Source of the DNA: Monilinia fructicola
Lineage: Eukaryota; Ascomycota; Leotiomycetes; Helotiales; Sclerotiniaceae
NCBI GenBank assembly: GCA_008692225.1
Contig: VICG01000006.1
Span: 2,175,501 to 2,239,500 of the forward strand
Reading direction: 5' to 3'
DNA length: 64,000 bases
Positions within the stretch are counted from its first letter, which is position 1; each line of letters starts with the position of its first letter. A program made the translations under genes and the position numbers. The notes beneath the pieces are model-generated. The model had not been told where the DNA came from. It saw only the letters and a list, made by a program, of their open reading frames with translations, and did no database searches. This document shows, in pieces, positions 34,621 to 47,065 of this stretch.

Positions 34621-35596
34621 TAAAACCTCGGATATGATATACCGAGCTTAGATGTACGTCCACGCGACCTACTCCGTACATACCTCAGTTATCCACACAA
34701 CCTTTCCACGCCTCACCTCAACCCAAGCATCGGCATCCCTCCTCCTACAGTGCAGTACGGTATACTACAGTACACAGTACTGTAAGGAAAGAAACGAAAC
34801 AATAGGATCTGCAAGCCCTATCTATCCTCGTTCTCCCTTCACTTCTACAGTATCCTCATGCGATTACTGCCAGGAGTCCAAGGGTTCTTCGCGGCTGCCA
34901 GCGATGCGACATCGCTTGCGTGCGTGCGTGCCCCGTGGGGCAGGTTATCGGACACGTGATATGGCGATATCAATGAGGTGATTGATTTTGCTGATTACCG
35001 TACCTACCGTCAGATGTCTGAGCGTCATCTGTCATGGCCCATGGGTAAGTTGGATCCATTTCTTCTATCTTTTTCCTTTTTTGCTTTGTTTTGGGTTGTG
35101 CTCCGTAACGGTGTAGATTGGATTGATCACGTCTTATTTCTTGGGGATGACGATTTGAGGTGGGAGATCCATCGGTGGGTATGTATGGATGAGCTTGAGT
35201 ATATACTTTGCTCTGGTAATCGTTCGGTAGGTTGTATACTTGTATACTTGTATATACTTGTATACTACTTATGTTTCCTCATGGGTGGCTCTGTTTGATC
35301 GTCAATTGATTAAGAAGATACAATACTGTCAATCAATAGTCAAGTTGATCAGTATACCAGTTGATGGGAAAGATGTCTATCTGTCTAATTCAGTCATGGC
35401 AATATCTTCTTGGTCTATCCATCTCCTTAACCCTACAAGGCTTATAAGAGCAATTGCGAGATCAAGTGTATCCAATCTCATTATTAAGCGTATGGACTAG
35501 TATGGACGGTCCCTCAGTCCGAAACTGATAGATGCCTTTCCGTCTATGGACTCTCGTACAGAGTCAATGTATGTATATGTTACAAATCATATATTA

Positions 35597-35618
35597 CATA
35601 CCTACCTAGGTAGGTATG
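35597..35618. repeat. 22 bp perfect palindrome centred on ACCTAGGT
   Basis: Perfectly self-complementary, with centre ACCTACCTAGGTAGGT. A shorter related sequence occurs near 8640. Confidence 0.95.
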
Positions 35619-35706
35619 CATACATACCGAGTATACGAAGCTAGCTACTTGTATCTATACATATATTGTTTGTAAGCATACTCGAGTAGTTTTGAGAAAT
35701 ATATGC

Positions 35707-35785
35707 ATGCATGCATCAGCATCATCAGCATCATCAGCATCATCAGCATCATCAGCATCATCAGCATCATCATCATCATCCCTCC
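35707..35785. repeat. (CATCAG)n/(CAT)n microsatellite
   Basis: Repeats of CATCAGCAT and then CAT run about 75 bp. Overlapping Ser-rich and Ile-rich frames are artefacts of it. Confidence 0.95.
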
Positions 35786-36285
35786 CTCCTCCCTCATACC
35801 GCTATGTATATACCAACTACATAGTAGTATCATTGATTTTTCATCATATACTCCGTACACCCGCATTTTTCTCATACGGAAGTCGGTACTCCGTACAAAA
35901 GGAAACAAGCGTATGTGGGGATTTGATTGCCAACTCGAGTAATAAGTATCCATTGGTTTCATATTTAAAGCCTCAAAGCTTCACTTCTTACTCATTGCTT
36001 ACTCATTCTTCAATTTGTTGATTTTAAAGTTTGCAAACGCAAGATGGTGTGCTTGATGGGATCGATGGTGCCATGTCATTCGGCTTCCCATCTTATATAC
36101 GTAGATTTCTCTTTGATTCATTATTTCACACACCTAGGCATATCATTTATATCTTGTTATTTTATTCCTTGAATATTTATATATACAAATATACACACCT
36201 ACACACACACACACACATATATATACACATACATATATATATATCTTGCTTAAATATTCTTTCATTTTCTTCTATACCTTGAATC

Positions 36286-37479
36286 ATGGCTCCTTCATTG
36301 GAAGTTGGTCTGGAACAAGCTCCAGCTCAAGTCGGCCTACCCAATACCCTTCCAACCAAAGCTTCATCTACCACTCCCAAATCAGTCTTGTCCTATACCC
36401 CAGGTCGTACCGTAGTTGAGAAGCATGAGACTTATGAATATGAAGATCTTCGCCCTTCGTTTCCAGATAAGAAGTGGCCAGCTCTAGAACAAGTTCCATA
36501 CTCAGACAAAGGACTTCTTGGTTCAGACACATTCAAAGATCTCCTCGCCACCGCCACTGATGTATTCGACTATGTTCCTAAAATCGGCACTGAAATTCAT
36601 GGTGTTGATCTAGCCAACTTAACCGATGCCGCCAAGAATGACCTTGCCCGTCTCATCTCCATTCGAGGCGTCGTCTTTTTCCGCAACCAAAAGAACTTCG
36701 ACATAGAAGCTCAACGTAAACTAGGTTCTTATTTTGGAACCTTACACAAACATGCTACTACATCCGTTCCAAAACGCGGCGATCTGGATGATGTACACGT
36801 AGTATATACCGACGAGAAATCCAAGGACCAGAGAGCCCTTTTCACTCCCACCTTCCTCTGGCACTCAGACGTCACCTACGAAATTCAACCACCATCCTAC
36901 ACTTCACTGAAAGTTCTCACGGGACCACCTCGTGGTGGCGGTGGTGACACATTATGGTCATCACAATACGCAGCCTATGATGCACTCTCGGCCCCAATGC
37001 AAAAATACCTCGAATCTCTCACCGCCTTGCACACCTCCCACCTCCAAGCGGAAGGATCCATCGCCCTAGGCCGACCCGTCCGTCGCGACCCCATCGTCAC
37101 AGAACACCCCCTCATCCGCTCCCACCCCGTCACCGGTTGGAAATCCCTCTTCTTCAACCCCGGCTTCGTGACCAAAATCGTCGGCGTCCCTAAAGTCGAA
37201 AGCGACGTCATCCTCGCCTATTTAAATGAGGTGGTGTCCACGACTCAGGAACTACACGTTCGCTTCCAGTGGGGTAAAGATGATGTGGCGTTTTGGGATA
37301 ATCGCATCTCGAATCATACGGCGAGTTATGGGTTTGCACCACATAGGCGGCATGCGGTGAGGGTTTGCTGTCATGGGGAGAAACCGGTATTGGAGGAAGG
37401 AGCACGCAGTCAGGAGGAGGAGTTGGGAGAGAAGTATGGATTGCCGGTTGTGAATAAGGATGGGAGTGGGGCAGAGTAA
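36286..37479 (+). CDS. TauD/TfdA-family 2-oxoglutarate, Fe(II)-dependent dioxygenase
   Basis: Single-exon, 397 residues, frame intact. Members hydroxylate a substrate with 2-oxoglutarate and O2; many fungal members are JLP1-type sulfonate or alpha-keto acid dioxygenases, others are tailoring enzymes. The Fe ligands are visible: HxD in FLWHSDVTYE and the distal His in WDNRISNHTASYGF. The 2-oxoglutarate-binding Arg follows in RRHAVRVCCHG. Other family marks are VPKIGTEIHGVDLANL, RGVVFFRNQ, GGGGDTLWSSQYAAYDAL and SLTALHTSH. The 5' leader carries an AC/AT tract. Convergent with the PKS (535 bp between stops). Membership in the PKS cluster is suggested by position only; a sulfur-metabolism role is the main alternative. 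Confidence 0.9.
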   Translation: MAPSLEVGLEQAPAQVGLPNTLPTKASSTTPKSVLSYTPGRTVVEKHETYEYEDLRPSFPDKKWPALEQVPYSDKGLLGSDTFKDLLATATDVFDYVPKIGTEIHGVDLANLTDAAKNDLARLISIRGVVFFRNQKNFDIEAQRKLGSYFGTLHKHATTSVPKRGDLDDVHVVYTDEKSKDQRALFTPTFLWHSDVTYEIQPPSYTSLKVLTGPPRGGGGDTLWSSQYAAYDALSAPMQKYLESLTALHTSHLQAEGSIALGRPVRRDPIVTEHPLIRSHPVTGWKSLFFNPGFVTKIVGVPKVESDVILAYLNEVVSTTQELHVRFQWGKDDVAFWDNRISNHTASYGFAPHRRHAVRVCCHGEKPVLEEGARSQEEELGEKYGLPVVNKDGSGAE

Positions 37480-38014
37480 CTATAATGATTAGTGTGGTTA
37501 TGTTTGGTGGTTGGTGGTCTGGGCACGTGCATAGCTCCAATGGCTATTTGTTTTTAGCAAGGTGTTTAGGAAGGATATTTTTCGTGGAAAGGGAGTTGAA
37601 CTTTATTCTGGATTTTAAGGATGGCGCCTATGCGAGCTGGACGTATAGCTGTCAGTGTTGGTATTGGGGAGTTTTTTTTTTACAATCTCGAGAATTGACA
37701 TGTACATCGAAACAATACATGATTCCAGCAATATGATCCAAACAATATACAAAATTTAACATCCAAGTAGCATGGCTGAAACTTTCGTTCGATTCACGAT
37801 GAGTATGTTATTGCAGTGATGATTGCGTCATAACACAATCGAAATTCCATTTCCTAAAGCAGTGTTGGAGATGGCAATATTAATGGCAAGCAACAGAAAT
37901 ATATATAACAAATCTTCAAAATCTTCAAGCGCTTTAGAAGCAACTGTTAAAGAATACAAACCATCAAATACAAACCACAAACCCCCTTTTCCCACCCCCC
38001 CTCAGTCCCCTCCA
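37480..38014. other. convergent 3' spacer between dioxygenase and PKS
   Basis: About 535 bp with both 3' untranslated regions. Nothing else seen. Confidence 0.5.
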
Positions 38015-41000
38015 TCACCCCTCTCTCTCGACCCCTCTCAAAAACCTACACCTCCCCGCCGCCAACGCCCCCACGGCCGCCAAACTCGCACTCCCCAAGA
38101 TCTCAAAAACGGCCACGTCCGCCTCGACCACCCTCGCAAACCAATTCCGGATCTCGATGGCGACCAACGAGTCGACGCCCTGCGCGTAGATCGGTTTGTC
38201 GACGTCGATCTCTGCCCCCTCGAGCAAGAGCAAACCTGCGATCTTCGCCCGCAGCGCCTCGATGACCGCATCGCTCAGTTCGTGGGGCGCGCGCGTGCTC
38301 GTGGCGCGGAGCTGGGCGTGCAGGCTGGGCGTCGCGGATGCGGATGCAGATGGATGCGTGGAGGTGCATGAAGATGAAGATGGATGGGGGATTTGATGCA
38401 GATGACTGAAGAGCGGGCGCGACAACCATGGAAACTCGACGAGGTTCCTCGCCCGCAGCGTCGACGGTAGTGGTAGGCCGCCGATGACCTGGCGGCGCAT
38501 CTCGGGACGTGCGTCCCGGCTCTGATCTGCGCGGCAGAAGTACGCGAGTAATCTATGTAAGGCCGTTTCGCTCATGACGTCGTGGCCGGAGGCCATGAGG
38601 AATCCCCCGATGTCGGCGTGCTCGGCGACGTAGCCGACGGAGCCGATGATGCCGAGGTTTAGGGAGGTGGTCGGGCGGGTTTGGGAGGAGAGGCTGCGGG
38701 CGAAACCGTCTTGGTAGCTGTTGGCTGTGGCGTAGTTGGCTTGCGCGGGACTGCCGATTATGCTTGCGTGGGAGGAGAGCATGATGAAGAAGGTGAGGGT
38801 GGGGGAAGGTGCGTGTGGAGGTTTAGGGTGCCGATGGTTTTGGGGTGGGTGGTGGCGTGGAAGGTGGGGAGGGTCATTTTGGGGAAGAGGGCGCTCTGGG
38901 GGAGGGGGGTTAGTTGGTTGGGATTTCGGGGGGAGGGTTTGGAAGTTGTGTTTGATTGGGGATGAGAGGGTCTTGGGAGTTCCCCATACCTTTAAAACCA
39001 TAGATGCCTGAATACATCCCTTTATCGGAGGTAGTTCTTTGCGACACATCTCCAGCACACTTTTGACCTCTTTGTCGTTCGTCACATCACATGGGGGCGT
39101 GAGAACTTTCACCCCTTTCGCCCTGAGACGATGCAGGAACTCCAAAACTCCATCTGAATACGTCTTCCTACGAGACAGCAAAACAAGATATCTCGCCTCG
39201 TTCTGCGCCATCCATTTCGCGATACTTCGACCGATCCCTCCCAATCCTCCTGCAATAAGATACGTAGCCGAGGAGTCAAAGATCGGTGCAGGCTTGCGCG
39301 GTGGCGTGACTCGCACCATATCACGTTCGCCAAACTGCACCACGCATTTCCCTGTGTGCTTTCCCGTCTGCATGAACCGAAATACTTCCTCGATCTGCGA
39401 TGCGTCGAAGATGCGAAGGGGCTTTGGGACGAAAATCTTTCTGGATTGCGCGAGGTCCATCACGGCGGTGAGGAGCTCTCGGGCGATATCGGCCTTCCTC
39501 AAAACGATCGATAGGTCAACGCTGGCGAATGTTGTGCTTTGCGAGAATGGTCGCATGGGGAGACCGCCGAGGGCAGACACGGATACACTGTCTATGTCGC
39601 GCCTTCCGACCTCGATAAAGCGGCCGAGCGACGCGATGCATTCCCATGAACAGCGGAGCGCCTCTCCTGAGAGCGAGTTTATGATGATATCCACACCCTT
39701 TCCCTTGGTCATCCGCATGATCCCTTCCTTGAAAGCCAGTGACCGGCTGGAGAAGAAGTGATCTTCAGGGATACCATATAGATCCACGAGCAGGCGTCTC
39801 TTCGCCTCAGTACTCACAGTGACATAGATATCCGCATCCCACATCTTCGCCAACTGGATCACTGCTTGTCCAAGCCCGCCAGCTCCCGCATGAATCAAAA
39901 TCGACTCTCCCCTCCCAACACGCGCAACGTTCACCAAGCAATAATACGCCGTGGCAAAAACAATCAGCAATGCTGCCCCAGTAGCAAAATCCATATCCGC
40001 AGGAAGTCGCACGACACGACTCATGGCGCAGCGACCATAGGTCCGATACGCGCCCTGCATCGCGCAGGCCACGCGATCCCCCACGCCAAAACCTCGCTCG
40101 GCCCCAGCGCCAACCCGAGTCACGACCCCCGCACATTCAACCCCTATATCCGTCTCGGCCACCTGACCCAGCGACACGAGAACATCCTTGAAATTGACGC
40201 CCACAGCCCTGACCTCGATCTCCAGCTCGTCAGGCCCCAGCGCACGAACAGGCCCCTCGTCATCCACAAAGTGCAGCGTATCCAGCAGCCCAAACGACGC
40301 AAACGACATCTTCAACGGTCTCCCCCCCTGGCGCAATCTCTGCCTCTCGGAGCCCGAGTCCCCTGCTCCTAGCTTTCCCTCGAGATACTTCGCCTCCACA
40401 ATCCGACTAATAAACACCATGTCTCCCCTCACCATGAACTCCGTCTCCTCCGACTGACGCCCCAAAAGCGCAATATCCAGAATCTTGAAGATGTTCCGCG
40501 CCGTGCGCGATATATCGGACACATCATCGAGGCCCAACGTCACGAAATGGAAGTCCTCGCGCTCGCTGCGGAGGCTGCGGGAAAACCCCATGATGGCTTG
40601 TCGATCGGGTCCCAGCTCTGAGTGCGGGGCTTGGTGGAAGATCCACAGGAGCTGTTTGGAAGTGGCGAGGCGCTGCAGGTTTTCGAATTGGGGTTCGCGC
40701 ATGCGGTGGAGCCAGGGGGTTTGGATATCGGGGAGGAAGATGCATGAGGAGGTTTCGAGATGGCGCTGCTCGCGGATGTCGTCGGTGAGGATTATGTCGT
40801 GCTTGATGTTGCGACGGGCGAGGGTCGTCGCGAGGTTCCGTGCGAGGCTCTGCTGGAGGGGGGTGTCGTCTGCGATTATTATTGTTTTGTGTTCGGCGGG
40901 GTGGATGCCGTTGGTTTGCTTTGTTGACGGTGCATTTAATGCTGTTGATACCATCGCGCTGCACACTTGAGTAGTCTCTGGGCTATCATCCGAGAAAGAG

Positions 41001-44000
41001 ATCTCGAGGCCGGAAAAATGTGTTCTCGTCAGGCTTTCGTGCCATTGCGATGGGGAAAGGAGAGGTCCCCAGACTCTGTGGTCTTCGGAGCCTCTCCACC
41101 ATCCTGGGAGCAGACCGAAAATGAATGTGTTGCGGATGATGTGTAAGTTTGTTATCTCGAAGAGGATGAGCTTGCCGCCACTATGGGGGTACTGATTAGC
41201 TTGCATAGATGTGAGTTCCGAATCCGAAACCTACGGTTTCAATAGCTTGTGAACATTGAGTAATGTTTCTTGAAGATTCGTCGTAGCGTGTAGAACCTAT
41301 TTCTCGAGTTTGAGGCCACGTACCATGACGATTCGGGAACAGAACTTACATTTGAGGCAACAATCAAATCATAGTGTTCCATCTCAGAACCGCTATCCTT
41401 AGGGTCCCTCTCAATATCCAAAACCTTGTATCGTATCCGCTCGTTGCCAAATCGCTTCTGGGCATTCTCAAAGAACCCCGGTGATACATCCGTAAAAACG
41501 TATTCCGCAAACCGAGCAGTGCCACCCTCATCATCCCCCAAACAATTCATCAGCGCATCGAGAACATAGCTCGTGGCTCCCCCCGTACCCGCGCCTATTT
41601 CCAGGACTTTCATATCTGGGGACTTGTAGGCGAGCGCGTCAATGTACCTCTGGACTTTTCGGAAGATGAACGGAGCGTTGTGCGCGTGCAGGTAATAGGA
41701 TTGGAGGAGATCGTCTGCAAATAGGAGCTCCAGAGGATCCATCTCGCCCTTGATGATATCTTTGAGATTGCGGGCGACGCGAGCAAGGACTCGTCCTTCT
41801 GCGTCGCAAGATTCGACTTTTCGTAATAGAGCGTCGAAAGATTCGTTCTTGGTGTCTTCTGCCATCGGATCTTTGAACACATCTTGATGCCGCATCCATT
41901 CGACATACCGAACCAAGTGAGATGGCAGCTGGGGATTCCCAATACCTAGATGCTTGACGGTGGTAGCTATGACTCTTGAACAGAGAGATTCCTTTTCCTT
42001 GGCCATCCCTTCCTCAACTGATCTGGGTACATCTGTCACAGTCGTGCAGATGGCGGAAAGCTGCTTTTTGTCCAAAAGACTGACATCCGGCTTCCAATCA
42101 AGGTTATAGTATTTTCCCGACTCCTCGTCACCAGATGACTTACTCGTGCTCGAAACATACGTCATTTCGAAATCCCCCGCTATGCAAGCTTTTTTCGTCG
42201 AAGCATGCACAGCTCTGAACGTTGCGCATGTTCCACGGTATCCACGCTCTGCCGCCTTCATGGACATCTCGAGCCGATTATCGGGAGAAGCATCTAGGTT
42301 GGAAATCCATAGATGGTTGATGAGGGTAGGTACCATGGTAGGAAAATGCACGGCACACCCCTTGGTGAATGCGGGAAAGGCAAGTTGGAGTATCCCATCC
42401 AGTGTGGTCGGATGTATGACATGCGGTTGAATGTCTCTGTCTGCGACGACTGATTTCCAATGGTCCATATTGACCTTTGCAGTAGCCTGGCCCTCTTCGT
42501 TAAAGAATACTTCATGGATTGGTCGAAAACTCGCGCCGTAGTTGAAACCAAAGCCCTCGAAGTATTCGTACATGTTCTTAGAGCTTATCGATGTGTTGCA
42601 TGCTCTAGAGCTCTCTTGGTATTCCTGCCCGTAGCGATTCGATTCCTCCACCACACGATGTTGTCCAACTTCACCATTTTCGCTCTCATACTCTATGCAG
42701 ATAGCTCCTCGACAGTTCTCTGCCCAACCGCCGTTGTCATAGGAGCAGATTCGAAATTCATTCCAATTGTTCTCCTGTATCCTAGAAGAGTTATCATGAG
42801 AGGGTCTGAGATAGAGTTGCACTTCAACTCCTTCGCTGCCGGCTGGAATGACCAGGCCTTTGACAACAGACACATCTTTCAACCGATATGCGGCGATCTT
42901 TTGATCAAGAACAGAAAGTTGTCTGGATGCTTCGATGGCCATTACGAGCATTCCAGCTGCTGGATAGAGTACAATTCCATTGACCTAAAACTAATTAGAA
43001 TGTTCCGAGGGATCGAGACAATCATTCTCTGCGTGTTCGAATACTCACAATATGATCTTTTACCCATGAATTATCCGACAGAGTAATTCTATGCTGCCAT
43101 CTAGCCTCTAGCGGATTCCAATCGGTAACCCTCCGACCAAGCAGTTCATGATAAGGAAATGCACAAAATCTATAACTTCTACTCATCCGACTTTCCAACC
43201 AATATTTTGTGTGACGATTAAAAGGATAGTTTGGGAGATCGACCAGAAACTTTGGTCTTCTGGATACTGTCGCGAAAGATTCGTTGGCCTTGGATACATC
43301 GAGAGCGAACCCAAAACAGTGCAAGTGTCCCACCGCTTGAAGTACGCAACTCTGAGCATTCATTCCCCGGATCAGAGCTGCACCGTATCGAAGATCCTTT
43401 TGACGACCAGCCTTAAGGATTATATCTCGAATCGGTCCTTGTAAAGTGGAGTGAGGTCCAATTTCGAGGATATAATCGACAGAAAGAGCTTGAGTCCTAA
43501 CCTTGCCCAGTTGCTTCTTTGGTTCTCGCCTACAGATCCGAGAGAGAGCATCTGAGAACCTCACTGTGGAAATCATGTTTTCAATCCAATAGGTAGCCTG
43601 AGCGACATTATCTAAAGGTATTTTATCACCCGTCACAGAAGAAATCATAACGCAACCTTTAGCGTTGCCTGGCTGTAAATCTTGTATTAGCGGTTCATAT
43701 ACCGATGCAGCTTGCTGCATATACTTTGAATGATAGGCGATGCTGACTTTAAGCTTTCTGCAGAATATCTTGTCATTCTCGAAGACTTTCTGTAGAATGT
43801 CGATATCAACGCCGGGTCCGGAGAGAGTAATGCTTTTAGGGCTGTTGATGCATCCAATAGTAATTGTGTTTTGATGCTGAAGATAAGGCTCGACATCCGT
43901 TGCTGAAATACCAACAGAAAGCATAGCACCTTTAATACAACTGGTACGAATAGCTGAGGCGGTAGCAATACCACGGTAATAGGCGATCCTCCATGCAGCT

Positions 44001-46483
44001 TCTCTCGATATGCCACCAGCACAGTAAGCGGCGGCAACTTCACCTGAAGAATGTCCGACTACGACACACGGGTTTATTTTCCAGTCAGCTAGTAAGTCGA
44101 TCAAGGCAACTTGTAGTGCTGTTGATGCAGGTTGACCATAGTCGGCAGATTCGAGTTTGCTTGATTGTTCATCTCGTTGGGTGAGCTCCTCTAACCTGTG
44201 ACTTAGAATTTTGCTCCGAAAATGGCGGAAGAGAAACTAACCGATCAAAGACCAAGAGCATCCCAGACCCCGCAGATAACGATCTGCGGCCTCAATGCTG
44301 GAACGAAAGATTGTAGAAGCCATTAGCTCGCGACCCATTGCGTACCATTGCGCCCCTTGACCTGTGAAGACGAATCCAAGTTTGGGTGAATTATGGCTTC
44401 TTGTGGGACTTGAGGTCCTTGCTTTTAGTTCTGACCAGGCAGGTCGATTTTCGTTTACTACTACATGTGACTTCCATGTAAGCTAGATCAATTTGAAAGG
44501 AAATTAGCATCTTCAACTTCTTTGGTATGATAAACAATTCTTACACTGCTGCGCTTTTCTCTTAGTGTGTAAGCGAGATCTGAGATGTTGATAGGTATAC
44601 CAGTCGAGGATTCGCTAGTTAAATATGATTCAAAAGCACTGATAAGTCGTGCTAGACCATCCTCATCCGAAGCCGACCAAGTTAATAATTTATAACATCC
44701 GGTTAGTTTTTCATTGGAGGCGGTAGGTCCTGTATCATGATCGGGCAAACAAACATGAACGTGCTGGTTTTTCTGCTTGATGGGAAAGTCTATGTTTTGA
44801 ATATGGTGGTATCCTTGAATACCGCGGCTTCGAAGATAATGATATGCATCGTCTAGAACCACATGGACGTTCGCACCACCGAAACCAAAGCTGTTCAGTG
44901 AGGCTCGACGGATACCACTAGTTGGCCATGATGTAACACTTGTAGGAAATATCATGTTCCAATCATCCGCCGGGATCTTTGGATTCAATGTCTCAAGATT
45001 AGCGATAGGGGGAATAATCCCATTCTCCAGTACCAAGATTGTTTTAATAAGACCAGCGACTCCACTTGCACCTTCAAGATGTCCAATATTGGATTTGACA
45101 GCCCCTATATAAATAGGATCATGATTGCTTCGTGATCCTTTAAATGCCTTCGCTATTGCCCTGGCTTCTATTGGATCTCCGAGGCTCGTCCCGGTACCTG
45201 TTAAGATGAGAGGATTATTCGTGTGTACCTAAAGATAAGGGACTCCTCACCATGCGCTTCAAAGTATCTTGTACTTGCCATATCAAGTCCTGCATTGCTA
45301 TACGTTTGTCGAATTAATGCCTCCTGAGCTTCAGCATTCGGTTGAGTAATGCCTGGCGTCTTTCCATCTTGGTTTGACGCCGAAGCTCGAATTATGGCTC
45401 GGATAGTGTTCCCATCCTTGATTGCTTCACGCACAGTTTTGATGACAATTACTCCTACGCCTTCTCCGCGTGCGTAGCCGTTGGCTCTCTGGTCAAAGCT
45501 GTGGCATCTGCTGTCTGGAGAAAGAAAATTCATGTCCGAAAGACCAATCGAAGATTCTGGGCCAAATATTATGTTGCTACCAGCAACTAATCCCTGAAAA
45601 GGCGTTAGAATTTGAACCATAGCGTAATCTTAACGTATCTTGGTTGATTGATATTCAAATGAAAGTAGCAGTCTACCATCTTGGATTCCCCAATACGTAA
45701 GCTTTGACACGCGAGATGAAGTGCAGTCAAGCTACTACTACAAGCTGTGTCAATTGAAACAGAAGGTCCTCTGAGATCATAAAACCAGCTCAATCTATTG
45801 GCAAGCATTGACACTGATGTACCTGACATTCTGTATTTCGCTGGTAAATCTGGATCTTTTGAAAGCATTATCTCATAGTCTCGCATAAAAGATCCAACAT
45901 AGACAGATGTATTGGATTCACGGATATCTTCGAGTGATAAACCGGCTGTTGTAGTTAATAACAAAATACATAGTTGTGATACAACACAAGGAAGCTGTAA
46001 TCTTGGTTGAAGAGTTCTGCACAAAAGATAGAGAAAACTCGATATTCTTAATGGGGGATCTTTATGAGGTTGAAGGACATACAATTCTCGAGGCTATGAT
46101 ATGCTACTTCCAGCAGTAATCTTTGTTGTGGATCCATACATTTCGCCTCGGTAGGGTTGATCGAGAAGAATGCAGCATCAAAACTAGCGATATCCTCCTT
46201 GATGAAGTTTCCTCCTCTTGCATGGAACTTTTTTGTCCGTTAGTCCTGCTTGATGATGGTTTCAACTCAGTATTGATGGATTGGGGCAGCGTACCGCTCC
46301 GCTCTTTTCTTTCTTTGTCTCACAGAAGGAGTCAATGTTGAATCTTTCTTTAGGGACATCGATCATTGATGAGCGGCCATCGATGAGCATTTTCCAGAAT
46401 GAAGAAGAGTCTGTAGCTTCTCCAGGGAACTTCAGAGCAAAGCCAATGACGGCAATGTCATCGAGATTCTCAGAATGTTCCAT
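38015..46483 (-). CDS. highly reducing polyketide synthase (KS-AT-DH-cMT-ER-KR-ACP)
   Basis: Iterative type I PKS making a reduced, C-methylated chain. Starts at [20 protein letters not shown] (46483). [22 protein letters not shown] after intron 1, active Cys in DTACSSS, His in EAHG-TGT and [29 protein letters not shown] and nucleophile [21 protein letters not shown], catalytic His in [17 protein letters not shown], Asp in [11 protein letters not shown]. c[35 protein letters not shown] and [38 protein letters not shown] and catalytic Tyr in [15 protein letters not shown]: phosphopantetheine Ser in [15 protein letters not shown], then stop. No thioesterase or reductase follows. At least eight short introns lie in the KS-cMT half and only one or two in the ER-ACP half. 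A probable one-base deletion in a C run (38801-38805) separates HLP from [15 protein letters not shown] in the KR; the AT intron near 44210-44240 also joins with a one-base discrepancy. Confidence 0.95.
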
Positions 46484-47065
46484 TCTGCAAAGTTTAGCTA
46501 TGGAAACAAGTGTGTATAAAGAAGAAGACTAGTGAGTGGGACAGCTTTTAGCATGAGAAACAACTGAAAAGAACGGATCTTAATATCTGAGACTCCTTTC
46601 ACAATGAATATGCACCTCACAGAGAGTTTGATCACCAATCACCTGTAGGATCACTTGCGTAACATTGAACGTGTGCGATAAGCCGGCAGAACTAGGTAGT
46701 CAACCGTTACTATTTTCAACACCAAGAATAATCTACTAGAGGGACTTTAATAAGTGGTTTAGACGATGCAGGTATATCTAAGATTCCTTTTCCTGTAGTA
46801 GACGACTTGCATATGCTGTCAATGCATGCATTCATAAGCAATGCGATACTACTCTGGAGACTGAGGTGTAACTTTCAAAGTCAGACACGCAAAAATTGAA
46901 GCCAAGTCATTGCAGGTCCAAAGGATAAAACATTGCATGCAGGGAGAGTACAAAATCATCAACATCACTTTTAAATTTCAAGCCCTTTACTCGCACTACA
47001 CTTCTGAGTGAAATCTTGTATTTGAAAGCAAAATACTCTTTCAAAGACTGGGTAAATATAGAACA
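46484..47065. promoter_or_regulatory. divergent promoter between PKS and FSH hydrolase
   Basis: The 582 bp separate two head-to-head start codons, so both promoters lie here and co-regulation is likely. Notable strings are TGCATATGC and TGCATGCATTCAT around 46810-46835 and a second TTGCATGCAGG at about 46933. No binding-site consensus can be named, and no pathway transcription factor is visible in the cluster. Confidence 0.55.

Larger units (their letters stand above)
34621..36285. other. promoter-side spacer of the TauD-type gene
   Basis: No supported gene in 1.66 kb; plus frames at 34652-34981, 34978-35298 and 35692-36021 are Ser/Tyr- or repeat-driven. Contains a perfect palindrome of 22 bp (35597-35618), a CAT/CAG array (35707-35785), and an AC/AT dinucleotide tract (about 36190-36245) ending 40 bp before the dioxygenase start. 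Confidence 0.5.

Noticed and set aside
35692..36021. Ser-rich and Ile-rich frames upstream of the dioxygenase
   Set aside because: Products of the CATCAG microsatellite.
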